This document shows, piece by piece, positions 18,001-27,064 of a DNA stretch of 64,000 nt. Position 1 is the first letter of the stretch. Each line of letters starts with the position of its first letter. Made by a program: the position numbers and the translations under genes. This DNA comes from an uncultured Chitinophagaceae bacterium (GTDB taxonomy: Bacteria > Bacteroidota > Bacteroidia > Chitinophagales > Chitinophagaceae), in assembly GCA_937873715.1 (NCBI GenBank), contig CALMYJ010000013.1, positions 169,682-233,681 on the forward strand, read 5' to 3'. The notes below the pieces were generated by a model, which made no database searches, was not told where the DNA came from, and worked only from the letters and a program-made list of their open reading frames with translations.

Positions 18001-20610
18001 CTATTTCACCTTACTCTTTATTTCCTGCAACTTTAGTAAAGCTTCCACAGGGGTAAGGCGGTTTATATCTACGGCATTGAGCAAATCTCTTATCTCCTCA
18101 AAAGTGGCAGAGTGTATATCAAAAATGTTGAGCTGCATTTTGGGTGCAGCAATTTTTTGTATTGTTTCCGTTGATGGGCCTGCTTTTCCGTTGCTGCTGT
18201 TGCGGCTTTCTTCTAATTGCTCCAGTATTTCGTTGGCCCGTTGTAACAGGGCAGGGGGCATGCCTGCCATTTTAGCCACATGGATACCAAAACTGTGTAC
18301 ACTGCCGCCCGGTGCCAGTTTGCGCAGGAAGATGACCTTGTTGCCTACTTCTTTATTGGTGATATGGAAGTTTTTTACACGGGGCAGTTTGTTTTCCAAT
18401 TCGTTTAACTCGTGGTAGTGTGTGGCAAATAAAGTTTTGGGCTGTGCGTTGCTGTTATGTAAAAATTCAACAATACTCCAGGCAATACTGATGCCATCGT
18501 AGGTAGAAGTGCCGCGGCCTATTTCATCTAACAGCACCAGGCTGCGGCTGGTAATATTGTTGATGATACTGGCGGTTTTGTTTCTCTCCCCCCAAAAAGT
18601 GGTTTTGCCGCCCCCGGGGTTGGTTCTGGCACCCCCCCCGGTAAATAATTTTTTGGTAAGCGGGGTTTTTGTTTCCCCTGCAGGCACAAAGCTGCCAATA
18701 TGCGCCATAAGTGTAATTAGTGCCGACTGCCGCAGGATAGCACTTTTACCACTCATATTTGGCCCTGTAAGGATGATGATTTGCTGTGCCTCGGGGTGCA
18801 GCAGTATGTCGTTGGCGATATAGCTTTCGCCGGGCGGCAGGTTGCGTTCAATTACCGGGTGGCGGCTGTCTTTAACATCAAATATATTATTGTCGGTTAC
18901 CAGCGGTTTTTTGTATTTGTAGTGCAGGGCATTGGCGGCAAAGCAACAAAGGCAGTCGAGCACCGCCAGCACCTGCCCGTTTACCTGCATAGGTGCAATG
19001 TAATCCTGCAATTCGTTGAGCAACTGCTCAAAAAGGGTAAGCTCTATCTGTTGTATCTTATCCTCTGCACCTAATATTTTTTCTTCGTATTCTTTTAACT
19101 CCGGTGTAATGTAGCGTTCGGCGCTGGTGAGGGTTTGCTTGCGTATCCAGGTATCGGGTACTTTATTTTTGTGCACATTGGTTACTTCAAGGTAGTAGCC
19201 AAATACGTTGTTGAAACCAATTTTTAAAGAGGGTATGCCGGTAAGCTCCGATTCTTTTTGCTGCAGTTGCAGCAGGTAATCTTTACCACTGGTAGAAATT
19301 TGTCGCAGTTCATCCAGTGTGCTGTCTATACCAGTTGCTATCATACCACCTTTGGCTGCCACGGCAGGCGGGTTATCCACCAGTACTTTCAATATTTTAT
19401 CGGTAATATAACGGCAGGGGTTAATCGCATCTGCCAGCCGTTTTAAATAGGCATTATCTGCAATAGTACCTGCTGCTTTTACCGCTTCGGCCTGCTGCAG
19501 GCCTTTGGCAATTTGCTGTACTTCACGGGGATTTACTTTTTTGAGTGGCACTTTACTTACCAGCCTTTCAATATCGCCTGCTGCTTTAATGTGCTGGCAA
19601 AGGACATTTCTTATATCTGTTTCTTTTATAAAAAACTCAACCGTATCCAGTCTTTCGTTTATCCTTGCCAAATCGTTCAGGGGCATCAGCAGCCAGCGTT
19701 TCAGCAGTCGGGCACCCATAGGCGAACTGGTGTTGTCGAGCACTTTTAATAAAGTGTTGCTGCCATCGGCACCGCCCATCAGTTCCAGGTTGCGGATGGT
19801 AAAGCGGTCCATCCACAGGTGTTCGCTGCGGTTGATGCGTTGTAAGGAAGTGATATGTCCGAGGTTGGGATGCTCGGTATCTTTTAAATAATGCAGGATA
19901 GCGCCGGCAGCAATGATGGCGGCTTCCATCGTATCGATACCAAAGCCTTTGAGGCTGTGTGTGCCAAAATGTTTTAATAAACTTTCGGTGGCGTATGCCG
20001 GTTCAAAAATCCATTCTTCAAGACTGTAGGTAAAAAATTTGGTCCCGAAATATTCTTTAAAATTTTTCTGCTGTCGTTTTTGAAAAATTACTTCGGCAGG
20101 CTGCAGGCTTTGTAACAGCTTATCGGCATATTCCTTATCGCCTTCGGCCACAAAAAATTCGCCGGTGCTGATATCAAGAAAGGCGAGGCCAAATATAGCT
20201 TCATCAAAATGCACTGCTGCTAAAAAGTTGTTGCTGCTATGTTCCAGCATTTTATCGCTGGTGGCTACACCCGGGGTAACCAGTTCGGTTACGCCCCGTT
20301 TTACAATACCCTTGGCCTGTTTGGGGTCTTCCAACTGGTCGCAAATGGCTACCCGGTAACCGGCTTTAACCAGTTTGTGAAGGTAGGTATCCAGGGCATG
20401 GTGCGGAAAGCCGGCCAGTTGAGAGGAGTTTTCGTCGCCATTATTGCGTTTGGTAAGGGTAATGCCCAATACGGCCGAGGCTTTAACGGCATCCTGGCCA
20501 AAAGTTTCGTAAAAGTCGCCCACCCGAAACAGCAGGATGGCATCAGGGTAGCGGGCCTTGATGGCATTGTGTTGCTGCATTAAAGGTGTTTCGGTGGCGG
20601 CTTTTGCCAT
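18001..20610 (-). CDS. mutS: DNA mismatch repair protein MutS
   Basis: 869 residues, full length. MutS binds mismatched base pairs and recruits MutL. The mismatch-recognition motif is in FRVGDFYETFG (Phe-Tyr-Glu) near residue 35; connector, lever and clamp domains follow. The ATPase domain has Walker A TGPNMSGKSAILRQ, Walker B LVLLDEIGRGTSTYDG and the FATHYHEL block, ending in the helix-turn-helix dimerisation region. It is divergent from the RNA methyltransferase gene, with promoter boxes for both between them. Confidence 0.97.
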   Translation of the reverse strand: MAKAATETPLMQQHNAIKARYPDAILLFRVGDFYETFGQDAVKASAVLGITLTKRNNGDENSSQLAGFPHHALDTYLHKLVKAGYRVAICDQLEDPKQAKGIVKRGVTELVTPGVATSDKMLEHSSNNFLAAVHFDEAIFGLAFLDISTGEFFVAEGDKEYADKLLQSLQPAEVIFQKRQQKNFKEYFGTKFFTYSLEEWIFEPAYATESLLKHFGTHSLKGFGIDTMEAAIIAAGAILHYLKDTEHPNLGHITSLQRINRSEHLWMDRFTIRNLELMGGADGSNTLLKVLDNTSSPMGARLLKRWLLMPLNDLARINERLDTVEFFIKETDIRNVLCQHIKAAGDIERLVSKVPLKKVNPREVQQIAKGLQQAEAVKAAGTIADNAYLKRLADAINPCRYITDKILKVLVDNPPAVAAKGGMIATGIDSTLDELRQISTSGKDYLLQLQQKESELTGIPSLKIGFNNVFGYYLEVTNVHKNKVPDTWIRKQTLTSAERYITPELKEYEEKILGAEDKIQQIELTLFEQLLNELQDYIAPMQVNGQVLAVLDCLCCFAANALHYKYKKPLVTDNNIFDVKDSRHPVIERNLPPGESYIANDILLHPEAQQIIILTGPNMSGKSAILRQSALITLMAHIGSFVPAGETKTPLTKKLFTGGGARTNPGGGKTTFWGERNKTASIINNITSRSLVLLDEIGRGTSTYDGISIAWSIVEFLHNSNAQPKTLFATHYHELNELENKLPRVKNFHITNKEVGNKVIFLRKLAPGGSVHSFGIHVAKMAGMPPALLQRANEILEQLEESRNSSNGKAGPSTETIQKIAAPKMQLNIFDIHSATFEEIRDLLNAVDINRLTPVEALLKLQEIKSKVK

Positions 20611-20650
20611 TGGCTGCTGTATTTTATATGCTGTATCCTTTCACGGCTGG

Positions 20651-20658
20651 CAAAAATA
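20651..20658 (-). promoter_or_regulatory. mutS promoter box
   Basis: TATTTTTG on the minus strand, 40 nt before the mutS ATG, matching TAnnTTTG. A TTG lies about 15 nt further upstream, somewhat close for a -33 element. Confidence 0.45.
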
Positions 20659-20701
20659 AGCGGTTTAGCCACTCAATGTCATGTTTATAAATGATGTGAA
20701 T

Positions 20702-20709
20702 TACTTTTG
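20702..20709 (+). promoter_or_regulatory. promoter box of the RNA methyltransferase gene
   Basis: TACTTTTG, 24 nt before the ATG at 20734, fits the TAnnTTTG -7 consensus. GTTTAT about 15 nt upstream is a weak -33 candidate. Confidence 0.5.
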
Positions 20710-20733
20710 CCCCCTAAAATTATCGGGTAAGGC

Positions 20734-21270
20734 ATGAGAAAATTAAGCATGGCAGAACTGGGCCGTAAAACGGTAGAGGAGTTCCGGCAGAGTGAAAAAA
20801 TGCCGGTAGTGGTGGTACTGGAAAATATCCGCAGTGCTTATAATGTGGGTAGTGTGTTTCGTACGGCAGATGCTTTTTTGCTGGAAGCTATCTATATCAC
20901 CGGTTATACCTGTACACCGCCACATAAGGAAATTAAGAAAACAGCGTTGGGGGCTGAGGAATCTGTACACTGGAAACATTTTGCTAATGCCCGACTTGCC
21001 GTTGCAGATTTACAACAGCAGGGTTACACCGTGTATGCGGTGGAACAGGCCGAAAACAGTATTGCTTTACAACATATCCCTTATGCTGCAGGCGAAAAAA
21101 TTGCACTGGTATTTGGCAATGAAGTAACGGGGGTGGAACAGAGTACCATAGCCCAATGTGCCGGATGCGTGGAGATACCGCAACTGGGCATGAAACATTC
21201 GCTGAATATTGCCACGGCTGCCGGAGTGGTGCTGTGGGAGGTGGTGCGTACTGCTTTAATCAAGCCGTAG
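20734..21270 (+). CDS. SpoU/TrmH-family RNA 2'-O-methyltransferase
   Basis: 178 residues, the size of a minimal SPOUT methyltransferase. All three SpoU motifs are visible: motif 1 LENIRSAYNVGSVFRTADA with the catalytic-type Asn/Arg, motif 2 IALVFGNEVTGV, and motif 3 VEIPQLGMKHSLNIATAAGV which forms the SAM-binding trefoil knot. It methylates ribose 2'-OH groups of tRNA or rRNA; the target cannot be assigned. No N-terminal L30e-like domain is present, which distinguishes it from RlmB. Confidence 0.9.
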   Translation: MRKLSMAELGRKTVEEFRQSEKMPVVVVLENIRSAYNVGSVFRTADAFLLEAIYITGYTCTPPHKEIKKTALGAEESVHWKHFANARLAVADLQQQGYTVYAVEQAENSIALQHIPYAAGEKIALVFGNEVTGVEQSTIAQCAGCVEIPQLGMKHSLNIATAAGVVLWEVVRTALIKP

Positions 21271-21302
21271 AATAGTGAAAATAAAAATCTTAATTTTAAG
21301 CT

Positions 21303-21515
21303 ATGGAAACAATTATTATAAAGCCCCGTTCATTAGAAAAAACCCGGCGTGTACTCGATTTTTTGAAAAAAGAACGCATTAAAGCCGAGGTATATAAAGA
21401 ACCTGCCAAAAAAGACATTCTTAATGGAATTGAAGCAGGTGCAAAACAAGCCGGCTTGTACCTGTCCGGAAAGTTGACATTAAAAGATGCAAAGCAATTG
21501 CTGAATGAGTTATAG
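21303..21515 (+). CDS. putative antitoxin of a type II toxin-antitoxin pair
   Basis: 70 residues. A basic N-terminal strand (METIIIKPRSLEKTRRVLDF) and a central amphipathic helix are visible, with a C-terminal KDAKQLLNEL tail that could bind a toxin. It overlaps the RelE/ParE-like gene by 11 bp, as is usual for antitoxin-toxin operons. It is not a clear member of a named antitoxin family; the role rests mainly on position and size. Confidence 0.65.
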   Translation: METIIIKPRSLEKTRRVLDFLKKERIKAEVYKEPAKKDILNGIEAGAKQAGLYLSGKLTLKDAKQLLNEL

Positions 21516-21837
21516 CATCAAAACAACACCACAGTTTGATAAAGAGTTAAAAAGGATTGCATCCAAATATCCCTCACTCAAATCGGATTTCAAGATTTTT
21601 TTGGAAGAGATAGCTTCAGGCCCAATTGCAGGAGTGGCTTTGGGCAATAATTGCTATAAAGTACGGCTTGCCATTTCCAGCAAAGGCAAAGGAAAAAGTG
21701 GCGGCGCCAGGGTAATTATTTTTGTTGTGTTGGTAAAGAAGGAAATATTGCTGTTGAGTATTTACGATAAATCAGAAAAAGCCACTATCAGTAACGCCGA
21801 AATTTTAAAAAGGTTAAAACCTTACCTCGAACCTTAG
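21505..21837 (+). CDS. RelE/ParE-like toxin
   Basis: 110 residues. It starts with YSIKTTPQFDKELKRIASKYPSL, the typical RelE/ParE N-terminal strand and helix, followed by CYKVRLAISSKGKGKSGGARVI and LLSIYDKSEKATISNAEI, which corresponds to the barrel strands and C-terminal catalytic strand of this fold. RelE proteins cleave mRNA on the ribosome, ParE proteins poison gyrase; which applies cannot be told. The 11-bp overlap with the upstream small gene supports a toxin-antitoxin module. Confidence 0.75.
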   Translation: MSYSIKTTPQFDKELKRIASKYPSLKSDFKIFLEEIASGPIAGVALGNNCYKVRLAISSKGKGKSGGARVIIFVVLVKKEILLLSIYDKSEKATISNAEILKRLKPYLEP

Positions 21838-21849
21838 TAGCACAGACCT

Positions 21850-21857
21850 TATTTTTG
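21850..21857 (+). promoter_or_regulatory. TAnnTTTG promoter box 4 nt before the UbiA gene
   Basis: TATTTTTG ends 4 nt before the ATG at 21862. With a start site a few bases downstream, the message would have little or no leader. Confidence 0.45.
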
Positions 21858-21861
21858 TACA

Positions 21862-22821
21862 ATGCCATCTTTAAAAAATTACCTGTCGCTGGTAAAATTC
21901 AGCCATACCATTTTTGCATTGCCCTTTGCGCTGATTGGATTTTTTTTGGGGGTCAATGATCTTGCCGTTTCTGTAGTTCCCGGATGGCATCAATCAGTTT
22001 TATTTCCTGTTACTAATCTCAACCAGTCTATAGGTTGGGGATACGATATCAGCAATTTTTTTTCCTGGAGGTTTTTTCTTGTACAATTCATACTGGTACT
22101 TGTATGCATGGTAACTGCCCGTTCCGCAGCAATGGCTTTCAACCGGTATCTCGACCGGCATTTTGATGCTAAAAACCCACGTACGGCCATTCGTGAAATT
22201 CCGGCAGGCATCATCTCAAAAGAAAGTGCATTGCGTTTTGTACTCATCAACTGCCTTGTTTTTATTGCAGCCACTTTTTTCATTAACCGCATTTGTTTCT
22301 TTTTATCACCGGTGGCTTTATTTGTGATTTTATTTTACAGTTATACCAAAAGGTTTACCGCATTGTGTCATTTGGTATTGGGTGTGGGCCTCAGCCTTGC
22401 GCCTATCGGGGCTTACCTGGCGGTAACGGCACAGTTTGCTGTACTGCCCATACTTTTTTCCTGTACTGTATTGTTTTGGGTAAGCGGCTTCGATATTATT
22501 TATGCCCTGCAGGATGAAGAGTTTGACAAATCGCAGCAATTACATTCCATACCGGCAGCATTGGGTAAGGCAGGGGCATTGAGGGTATCGAAAGGGCTGC
22601 ATGTACTGTCGGCAGCAGGTGTAATTGGTGCCGGTGTGTACGGGCAGTTTGGCTGGTGGTACTGGCTGGGTGTTGCTGTATTTACCGGTATGCTTATTTA
22701 CCAGCATTCCATCGTAAAGCCAACAGATTTAAGCAGGGTAAATATTGCCTTTATGACGGCCAATGGCGTGGCCTCGGTAGTATTTGCCGTGTTTGTATTA
22801 CTGGATATTTTTCTTACTTAA
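21862..22821 (+). CDS. UbiA-family prenyltransferase, probable menaquinone enzyme MqnP
   Basis: 319 residues with about eight or nine hydrophobic helices. Both aspartate-rich motifs that bind the polyprenyl diphosphate through magnesium are present: AFNRYLDRHFDAKNPRT near residue 95 and ALQDEEFDKSQ near residue 215. The sequence resembles the 4-hydroxybenzoate-type enzymes. Because mqnB and mqnD of the futalosine pathway are in this window, the natural substrate is more likely 1,4-dihydroxy-6-naphthoate (MqnP role). It is followed by ruvX after 6 bp. Confidence 0.85.
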   Translation: MPSLKNYLSLVKFSHTIFALPFALIGFFLGVNDLAVSVVPGWHQSVLFPVTNLNQSIGWGYDISNFFSWRFFLVQFILVLVCMVTARSAAMAFNRYLDRHFDAKNPRTAIREIPAGIISKESALRFVLINCLVFIAATFFINRICFFLSPVALFVILFYSYTKRFTALCHLVLGVGLSLAPIGAYLAVTAQFAVLPILFSCTVLFWVSGFDIIYALQDEEFDKSQQLHSIPAALGKAGALRVSKGLHVLSAAGVIGAGVYGQFGWWYWLGVAVFTGMLIYQHSIVKPTDLSRVNIAFMTANGVASVVFAVFVLLDIFLT

Positions 22822-22827
22822 AAACTT

Positions 22828-23250
22828 TTGACCCTGGCACGGATACTTGCAATAGATTATGGTGGAAAGCGCACGGGCATTGCCGTTAGCGACCCCCTGC
22901 AGATTATAGCCACCGGGCTGGAAACAATTGAATCGAAAGCGCTGATTCCTTTTCTTAAAAAATATTTTGCTGCCGAGGAAGTAGAGCTGATTATTATTGG
23001 TATGCCTAAAAACTGGGATGAGACGGATACACATGGTACCGCACTGGTACAGGCTGCCATAAAAAAAATTAAAAAGGAATTTCCGGCTATGCCTTTAAAA
23101 ACGGTAGATGAGCGCTATACCTCTAAAATGGCAAAGGATGCCATGCTCGAAATGGGGATGAAAAAAAAAGACCGCCGTGTAAAAGGCAATGTGGATGTAA
23201 TAGCGGCTACTATTATGCTACAGGAGTATATGCAGGGCCACAACCTGTAA
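22828..23250 (+). CDS. ruvX: RuvX/YqgF family Holliday junction resolvase-like nuclease
   Basis: About 140 residues of an RNase H-like fold. Motifs are ILAIDYGGKRTGIAVSDP with the catalytic aspartate, LIIIGMPKNWDETD, and TVDERYTSKMA plus the C-terminal NVDVIAATIMLQEYM with the final acidic residue. It acts in processing of the 16S rRNA 5' end and possibly in recombination. No ATG precedes the conserved core; TTG at 22828 is the best start and lies 6 bp after the UbiA stop, indicating co-transcription. Confidence 0.9.
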   Translation: MTLARILAIDYGGKRTGIAVSDPLQIIATGLETIESKALIPFLKKYFAAEEVELIIIGMPKNWDETDTHGTALVQAAIKKIKKEFPAMPLKTVDERYTSKMAKDAMLEMGMKKKDRRVKGNVDVIAATIMLQEYMQGHNL

Positions 23251-23255
23251 TGTTG

Positions 23256-23263
23256 TATTTTTG
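23256..23263 (+). promoter_or_regulatory. possible promoter box for def
   Basis: TATTTTTG lies 84 nt before the def ATG, just after the ruvX stop. The intervening leader holds a small CCGTT/AACGG hairpin. Only the box itself is seen. Confidence 0.3.
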
Positions 23264-23347
23264 GCCTTAAAATAAACGCAACCGTTGTTAACGGCATTGC
23301 TGTACTAATGCAATAAAATAAATGAGTGTTTCCTTTATAGATTAATT

Positions 23348-23926
23348 ATGATTTTACCAATTGTTGCTTACGGTTCGCCGGTTTTACGCAAAGTGGCCGA
23401 AGATATTGCTCCCGATTATCCCGGCTTGCAAACCCTTATTGCCGATATGTGGGAAACCATGTATAACAGCAACGGTGTGGGGCTTGCTGCACCACAAATC
23501 AATAAAGCCATACGGCTGTTTATAATGGACAGCCTGCAGATTTTTGATAACCTTGAAGACGATGAAGTAGGAGTGTACCCCGATGCACCGGGCTTTAAAG
23601 GCGTATTCATCAATGCCCGTATTACAGAAAAAACCGGTAAGGAGTGGGCTTATAATGAAGGCTGTCTGAGCATTCCAAAAATACGGGAAGATATTTACCG
23701 CAACGAAACCATCACTATCGAATACGTGGATGAAAATTTTACACCGCAGGTAAAAACTTTTAACGGTATTACAGCAAGGGTTATCCTGCATGAGTACGAT
23801 CATATCGATGGTAAATTATTTATCGATTACCTGAAGCCGCTTAAGCGTACGCTTATACAGCGCAAACTGGATGATATCTCAAAAGGGAAAGTACGGGTAG
23901 ATTACAGGATGCTTTTTCCTAAATAA
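23348..23926 (+). CDS. def: peptide deformylase
   Basis: 192 residues. It removes the formyl group from the initiator methionine. The three metal-site motifs are intact: GVGLAAPQ (residue 40 region), EGCLSIP with the metal-binding cysteine, and HEYDHIDG with the two histidines and catalytic glutamate. An internal insertion of about 20 residues after the first motif (DNLEDDEVGVYPDAPG) fits type I enzymes of Bacteroidota. It is separated from the preceding ruvX by about 100 bp. Confidence 0.96.
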   Translation: MILPIVAYGSPVLRKVAEDIAPDYPGLQTLIADMWETMYNSNGVGLAAPQINKAIRLFIMDSLQIFDNLEDDEVGVYPDAPGFKGVFINARITEKTGKEWAYNEGCLSIPKIREDIYRNETITIEYVDENFTPQVKTFNGITARVILHEYDHIDGKLFIDYLKPLKRTLIQRKLDDISKGKVRVDYRMLFPK

Positions 23927-23960
23927 CACTGCATTGCCGCATTTATAATAATTTGCAGGT

Positions 23961-24917
23961 ATGGTTAAAGCAATCATACCTGTTTTTTTTTGTACACTGA
24001 TGGCACCTGTTGCTGTGGCGCAGGTGGCGCCCGACAATACTCTTAAAGACAGTACCCGGGAAGTGGGTAAAAAAACGATTACTTTAAGTGAAGTGGTTAT
24101 CGACAACAAACTGAATGTGCCGGCATTCATCAGCCGTATTCAGCACGACAGCAGTTTTTACAAAGCCTTCCGCAACCTGCACCTGGTGGGCTATACCGCT
24201 ATTAATGATATCCGTTTTTTAGATAAAACAGGCAACAGCAGGGCTACATTGCACAGCAAAATACAACAGTACAGGGACAGTAACTGCCGTAGCATGAAGG
24301 TACTCGGCGAAACAGTAACCGGCGATTATTATGATGAGCAGCGCCAGCCCAATTATTACACTTCCAGGATGTATGCTTCGCTTTTTTTTACCGAGGGGCG
24401 TGTATGCGGCGAAGATAATATTGTGGGCAATATGGAATTTAATACCGCCGGTAAATCGGGTATAGAAAAGCATAAGGAGCAACTGAAGATGCTTTTTTTT
24501 AACCCCGGCCGCCGTATTAAAGGCATCCCTTTTGTATCGGGCAAAACAGCCATATACGATGATGATATGGCCTCGTATTACGACATGAGTATTGATATGG
24601 AAGATTATAACCAAATAAGCTGCTATGTGTTTAAACAAAAAGTAAAACCCGGTAAGGAGAGCAGCGTGGTGGTGAATGAAATGATTACCTGGTTTGATGA
24701 TAAAACCTACGAAGTGGTGGCCCGTACGTATCATGTAAGCTACAGCGCTGCAGTGTATGATTTTGATGTACACATGGAAGTGCAGATGGCACATGTCGGC
24801 GCTTATCTTGTGCCAGCAGTAATACGCTATAATGGTAACTGGAAAATTATGTTTAAAAAAAGGGAAAGAGGGGTGTTTACGGCTACTTTATCCGATTTTA
24901 AAACTGCTGTGCCATGA
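23961..24917 (+). CDS. secreted protein of unknown function
   Basis: 318 residues with a signal peptide ending at VAVAQ. Near residue 37 KTITLSEVVIDNKLN resembles the edge strand seen before plug-like domains in Bacteroidota surface proteins. The rest is a beta-rich domain with NLHLVGYTAINDIRFLD, PGRRIKGIPFVSGKTAIYDDDMASYYDM and a C-terminal WKIMFKKRERGVFTATLSDF. I recognise no family. Its stop overlaps the next start (ATGA), so it is translated together with a redoxin, suggesting an extracytoplasmic oxidation-linked role. Confidence 0.65.
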   Translation: MVKAIIPVFFCTLMAPVAVAQVAPDNTLKDSTREVGKKTITLSEVVIDNKLNVPAFISRIQHDSSFYKAFRNLHLVGYTAINDIRFLDKTGNSRATLHSKIQQYRDSNCRSMKVLGETVTGDYYDEQRQPNYYTSRMYASLFFTEGRVCGEDNIVGNMEFNTAGKSGIEKHKEQLKMLFFNPGRRIKGIPFVSGKTAIYDDDMASYYDMSIDMEDYNQISCYVFKQKVKPGKESSVVVNEMITWFDDKTYEVVARTYHVSYSAAVYDFDVHMEVQMAHVGAYLVPAVIRYNGNWKIMFKKRERGVFTATLSDFKTAVP

Positions 24918-25603
24918 AGCTTTCCATAGTAGTTAAAGCACTCCTGTTTATTCCTTTTTTTGCAGGACTGTTGTGGGTATGGCATTGCTATAAAGACTGG
25001 CGCTACAGCCGCAGTAATGCTTCACTACAGGAGCAGGTGGGTAAAACATTTGTATGGCAGCATGTTATTGACAGCAATGGAAAATTGGTGCAGCCTGATT
25101 TTACGACTACTGATTTTACCGTGATTGATTTTTGGTTTAAAAACTGTCCCTGGTGTATCGAGGAAATGCAGCAGTTTGAAGCAGTGTTGAAAACGGCGGG
25201 AAATAAATTTTCAATCATCAGTATTTCGGTGGATGATACCCTTGCCTGGAAAAAAGTGCTCCGTGGCCAACAGCAGCGACTGGCTTTTTTGGCAAAGCCG
25301 GTACCGGGCTGGCAGCATGTAGTATTATCTCTGCCTGATGGAAGGTCGGCTGGTGATTATGTGCAGGAGCAGTATGGTGTAAGCAGTTATCCGGCAGCAC
25401 TCGTTGTAAACAGGGAAGGAAAAATTATTGCAGCGCCGGCAAGTGCGGTAACGTATATACGCAAAACCCTGGGCGGCCGATCGGCCTATTGGGCTTTTGT
25501 ATTTAATAAAGCTACCTGGTGCAGTATAAAAACCTGGTTGCTGTTGTTGCTGTCGGCATTGCTGTATATGCGGCTGTTGCGTTTGCTGCCTGCTGTACAA
25601 TAA
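24914..25603 (+). CDS. TlpA-like membrane-bound thiol-disulfide oxidoreductase
   Basis: 229 residues. A transmembrane segment at about 8-25 anchors a periplasmic thioredoxin-fold domain with VIDFWFKNCPWCIEEMQQF (CPWC active site near residue 80) and the cis-proline block VSSYPAALVVNREGKI. A second hydrophobic segment closes the C-terminus (about 203-225). It could reduce disulfides of exported proteins or serve cytochrome c maturation. It overlaps the upstream secreted protein gene by 4 bp and converges on folP. Confidence 0.85.
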   Translation: MKLSIVVKALLFIPFFAGLLWVWHCYKDWRYSRSNASLQEQVGKTFVWQHVIDSNGKLVQPDFTTTDFTVIDFWFKNCPWCIEEMQQFEAVLKTAGNKFSIISISVDDTLAWKKVLRGQQQRLAFLAKPVPGWQHVVLSLPDGRSAGDYVQEQYGVSSYPAALVVNREGKIIAAPASAVTYIRKTLGGRSAYWAFVFNKATWCSIKTWLLLLLSALLYMRLLRLLPAVQ

Positions 25604-25605
25604 TC

Positions 25606-26439
25606 TCAGGCATTATTGTACGCTTCAAAAAGTGTAACAGCTTCTTTTGCTTCTTTTACATCATGCACCCGCAGTATATGGGCACCGTTCATTAAAGCAA
25701 TAGTATTAAGTGCTGTAGTACCGTTCAATGCTTCTGCTGCTGTAATGCCCAGTGTTTTGTAAATAGTGCTTTTGCGTGAAAGGCCTGCCAGTATTGGCTT
25801 TTGAAGTATGCTGAAGGCACTGAGCTGTTTTAGCAGCCTGAAGTTGTGCTCTGCTGTTTTACCAAAACCAAAACCGGGGTCGATGATTACATCGTGTATG
25901 CCTGCCCGTTTGCAGGCCTCCGTTTTTTCAATAAAGTAATCCAGCACTTCAAGCGTAACATCGCTGTAATTGGCCTGCTGCTGCATGGTATCGGGTGTGC
26001 CTTTTATGTGCATGCAGATATAGGGGGTTTGCAAAGCAGCTACGGTGTGCAGCATGTCCGCATCCATAGTGCCGCCGCTGATATCGTTAACGATGCTGGC
26101 GCCTGCGGCTACAGCCGTTGCCGCTACTTTGCTGTGATAGGTATCAACTGATACAATGGCCCCGGGATGTTTTTGGAGTATGGCTTCAATAACCGGCACC
26201 ACTCTTGCTATTTCCGCATCTGCATCCAGCCTTTCACTGCCGGGCCGGGTGCTTTGTCCGCCCACATCCAGTATATCTGCACCATCCAGCAGCATTTGCC
26301 CTGCCAGTGCAGACATTTTATCAATACCTTGCTGCAGGTGCCCCTGGTAAAATGAATCAGGCGTGGTATTAATAATACCCATTACTATGGGTTTGTTAAT
26401 GGTTAACAATTTTCCTTTGCAGTTAAGGGTGTACATCAT
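25606..26439 (-). CDS. folP: dihydropteroate synthase
   Basis: 277 residues. It condenses p-aminobenzoate with dihydropterin pyrophosphate in folate synthesis and is the target of sulfonamides. Motifs are VMGIINTTPDSFYQG at the N-terminus, ILDVGGQSTRPGSE, SIVNDISGG, IIDPGFGFGKTAEHN and LAGLSRKSTIYK with the substrate-binding lysine, ending in LRVHDVKEA. It is divergent from the DUF1599 gene. Confidence 0.97.
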   Translation of the reverse strand: MMYTLNCKGKLLTINKPIVMGIINTTPDSFYQGHLQQGIDKMSALAGQMLLDGADILDVGGQSTRPGSERLDADAEIARVVPVIEAILQKHPGAIVSVDTYHSKVAATAVAAGASIVNDISGGTMDADMLHTVAALQTPYICMHIKGTPDTMQQQANYSDVTLEVLDYFIEKTEACKRAGIHDVIIDPGFGFGKTAEHNFRLLKQLSAFSILQKPILAGLSRKSTIYKTLGITAAEALNGTTALNTIALMNGAHILRVHDVKEAKEAVTLFEAYNNA

Positions 26440-26449
26440 GGATAACCGT

Positions 26450-26457
26450 TATTTTTG
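26450..26457 (+). promoter_or_regulatory. promoter box for the DUF1599 gene
   Basis: TATTTTTG, 33 nt before the ATG at 26491, in the short divergent gap with folP. It matches TAnnTTTG; no -33 TTTG is clear. Confidence 0.45.
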
Positions 26458-26490
26458 GCAGCATCAAAAGTATATTTTATCAGCAAACTT

Positions 26491-27057
26491 ATGGATACTA
26501 CCAGGCAATATGATGAAGCTGTTCGCTCCTGTGAAGATATTTTTTTAAAAAAAACGAAAGACTATGGTACTTCCTGGCGGGTGTACCGCACTATTTCGGT
26601 GGTTGACCAGATTTATATAAAAGCCAAACGCATACGCACCATACAGGAAAAAAAGCAACAAAAAATTGGTGATGATATTTCGAGTGAGTTTAAAGGGATT
26701 TTAAATTATGCCGTAATTGGATTGATGCAATTAGAATTGCCTACAGAGGCCGTTGAAGATTTGCCGGTGGATGAAGTGGAGCGTTTATACAATCAGCATA
26801 TCGCAGCGGCTAAAAAACTGATGCTGGATAAAAATCATGACTATGGAGAAGCATGGCGCAGCATGAGCCAGGAAAGTTTTACCGACCTGATATTAGCCAA
26901 GCTGATGCGGATTAAAACCATATTAGCCAACGAGGGTAAAACAATTATCAGCGAGGGTATTGATGCCAATTATTACGATATCATCAACTATGCGGCATTT
27001 GCACTGATACTGATTGGGGAAGGGGTGCATGTAGGGGGAATGAAAAGTGAAAATTAA
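26491..27057 (+). CDS. DUF1599 (Nmad1-type) protein with two repeats
   Basis: 188 residues from the ATG at 26491. A longer frame from 26455 gives an untypical leader and would start inside the promoter. The protein is an internal duplication: KTKDYGTSWRVYRTISVVDQI near residue 24 matches KNHDYGEAWRSMSQESFTDLI near residue 126, each followed by a K-x-x-R-I-x-T-I helix. This is the DUF1599 pattern, later grouped with nucleotide-modification associated domains. The biochemical role is unknown. Bacteroidota genomes often keep it near folP, as here. Confidence 0.8.
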   Translation: MDTTRQYDEAVRSCEDIFLKKTKDYGTSWRVYRTISVVDQIYIKAKRIRTIQEKKQQKIGDDISSEFKGILNYAVIGLMQLELPTEAVEDLPVDEVERLYNQHIAAAKKLMLDKNHDYGEAWRSMSQESFTDLILAKLMRIKTILANEGKTIISEGIDANYYDIINYAAFALILIGEGVHVGGMKSEN

Positions 27058-27064
27058 GAATTTG

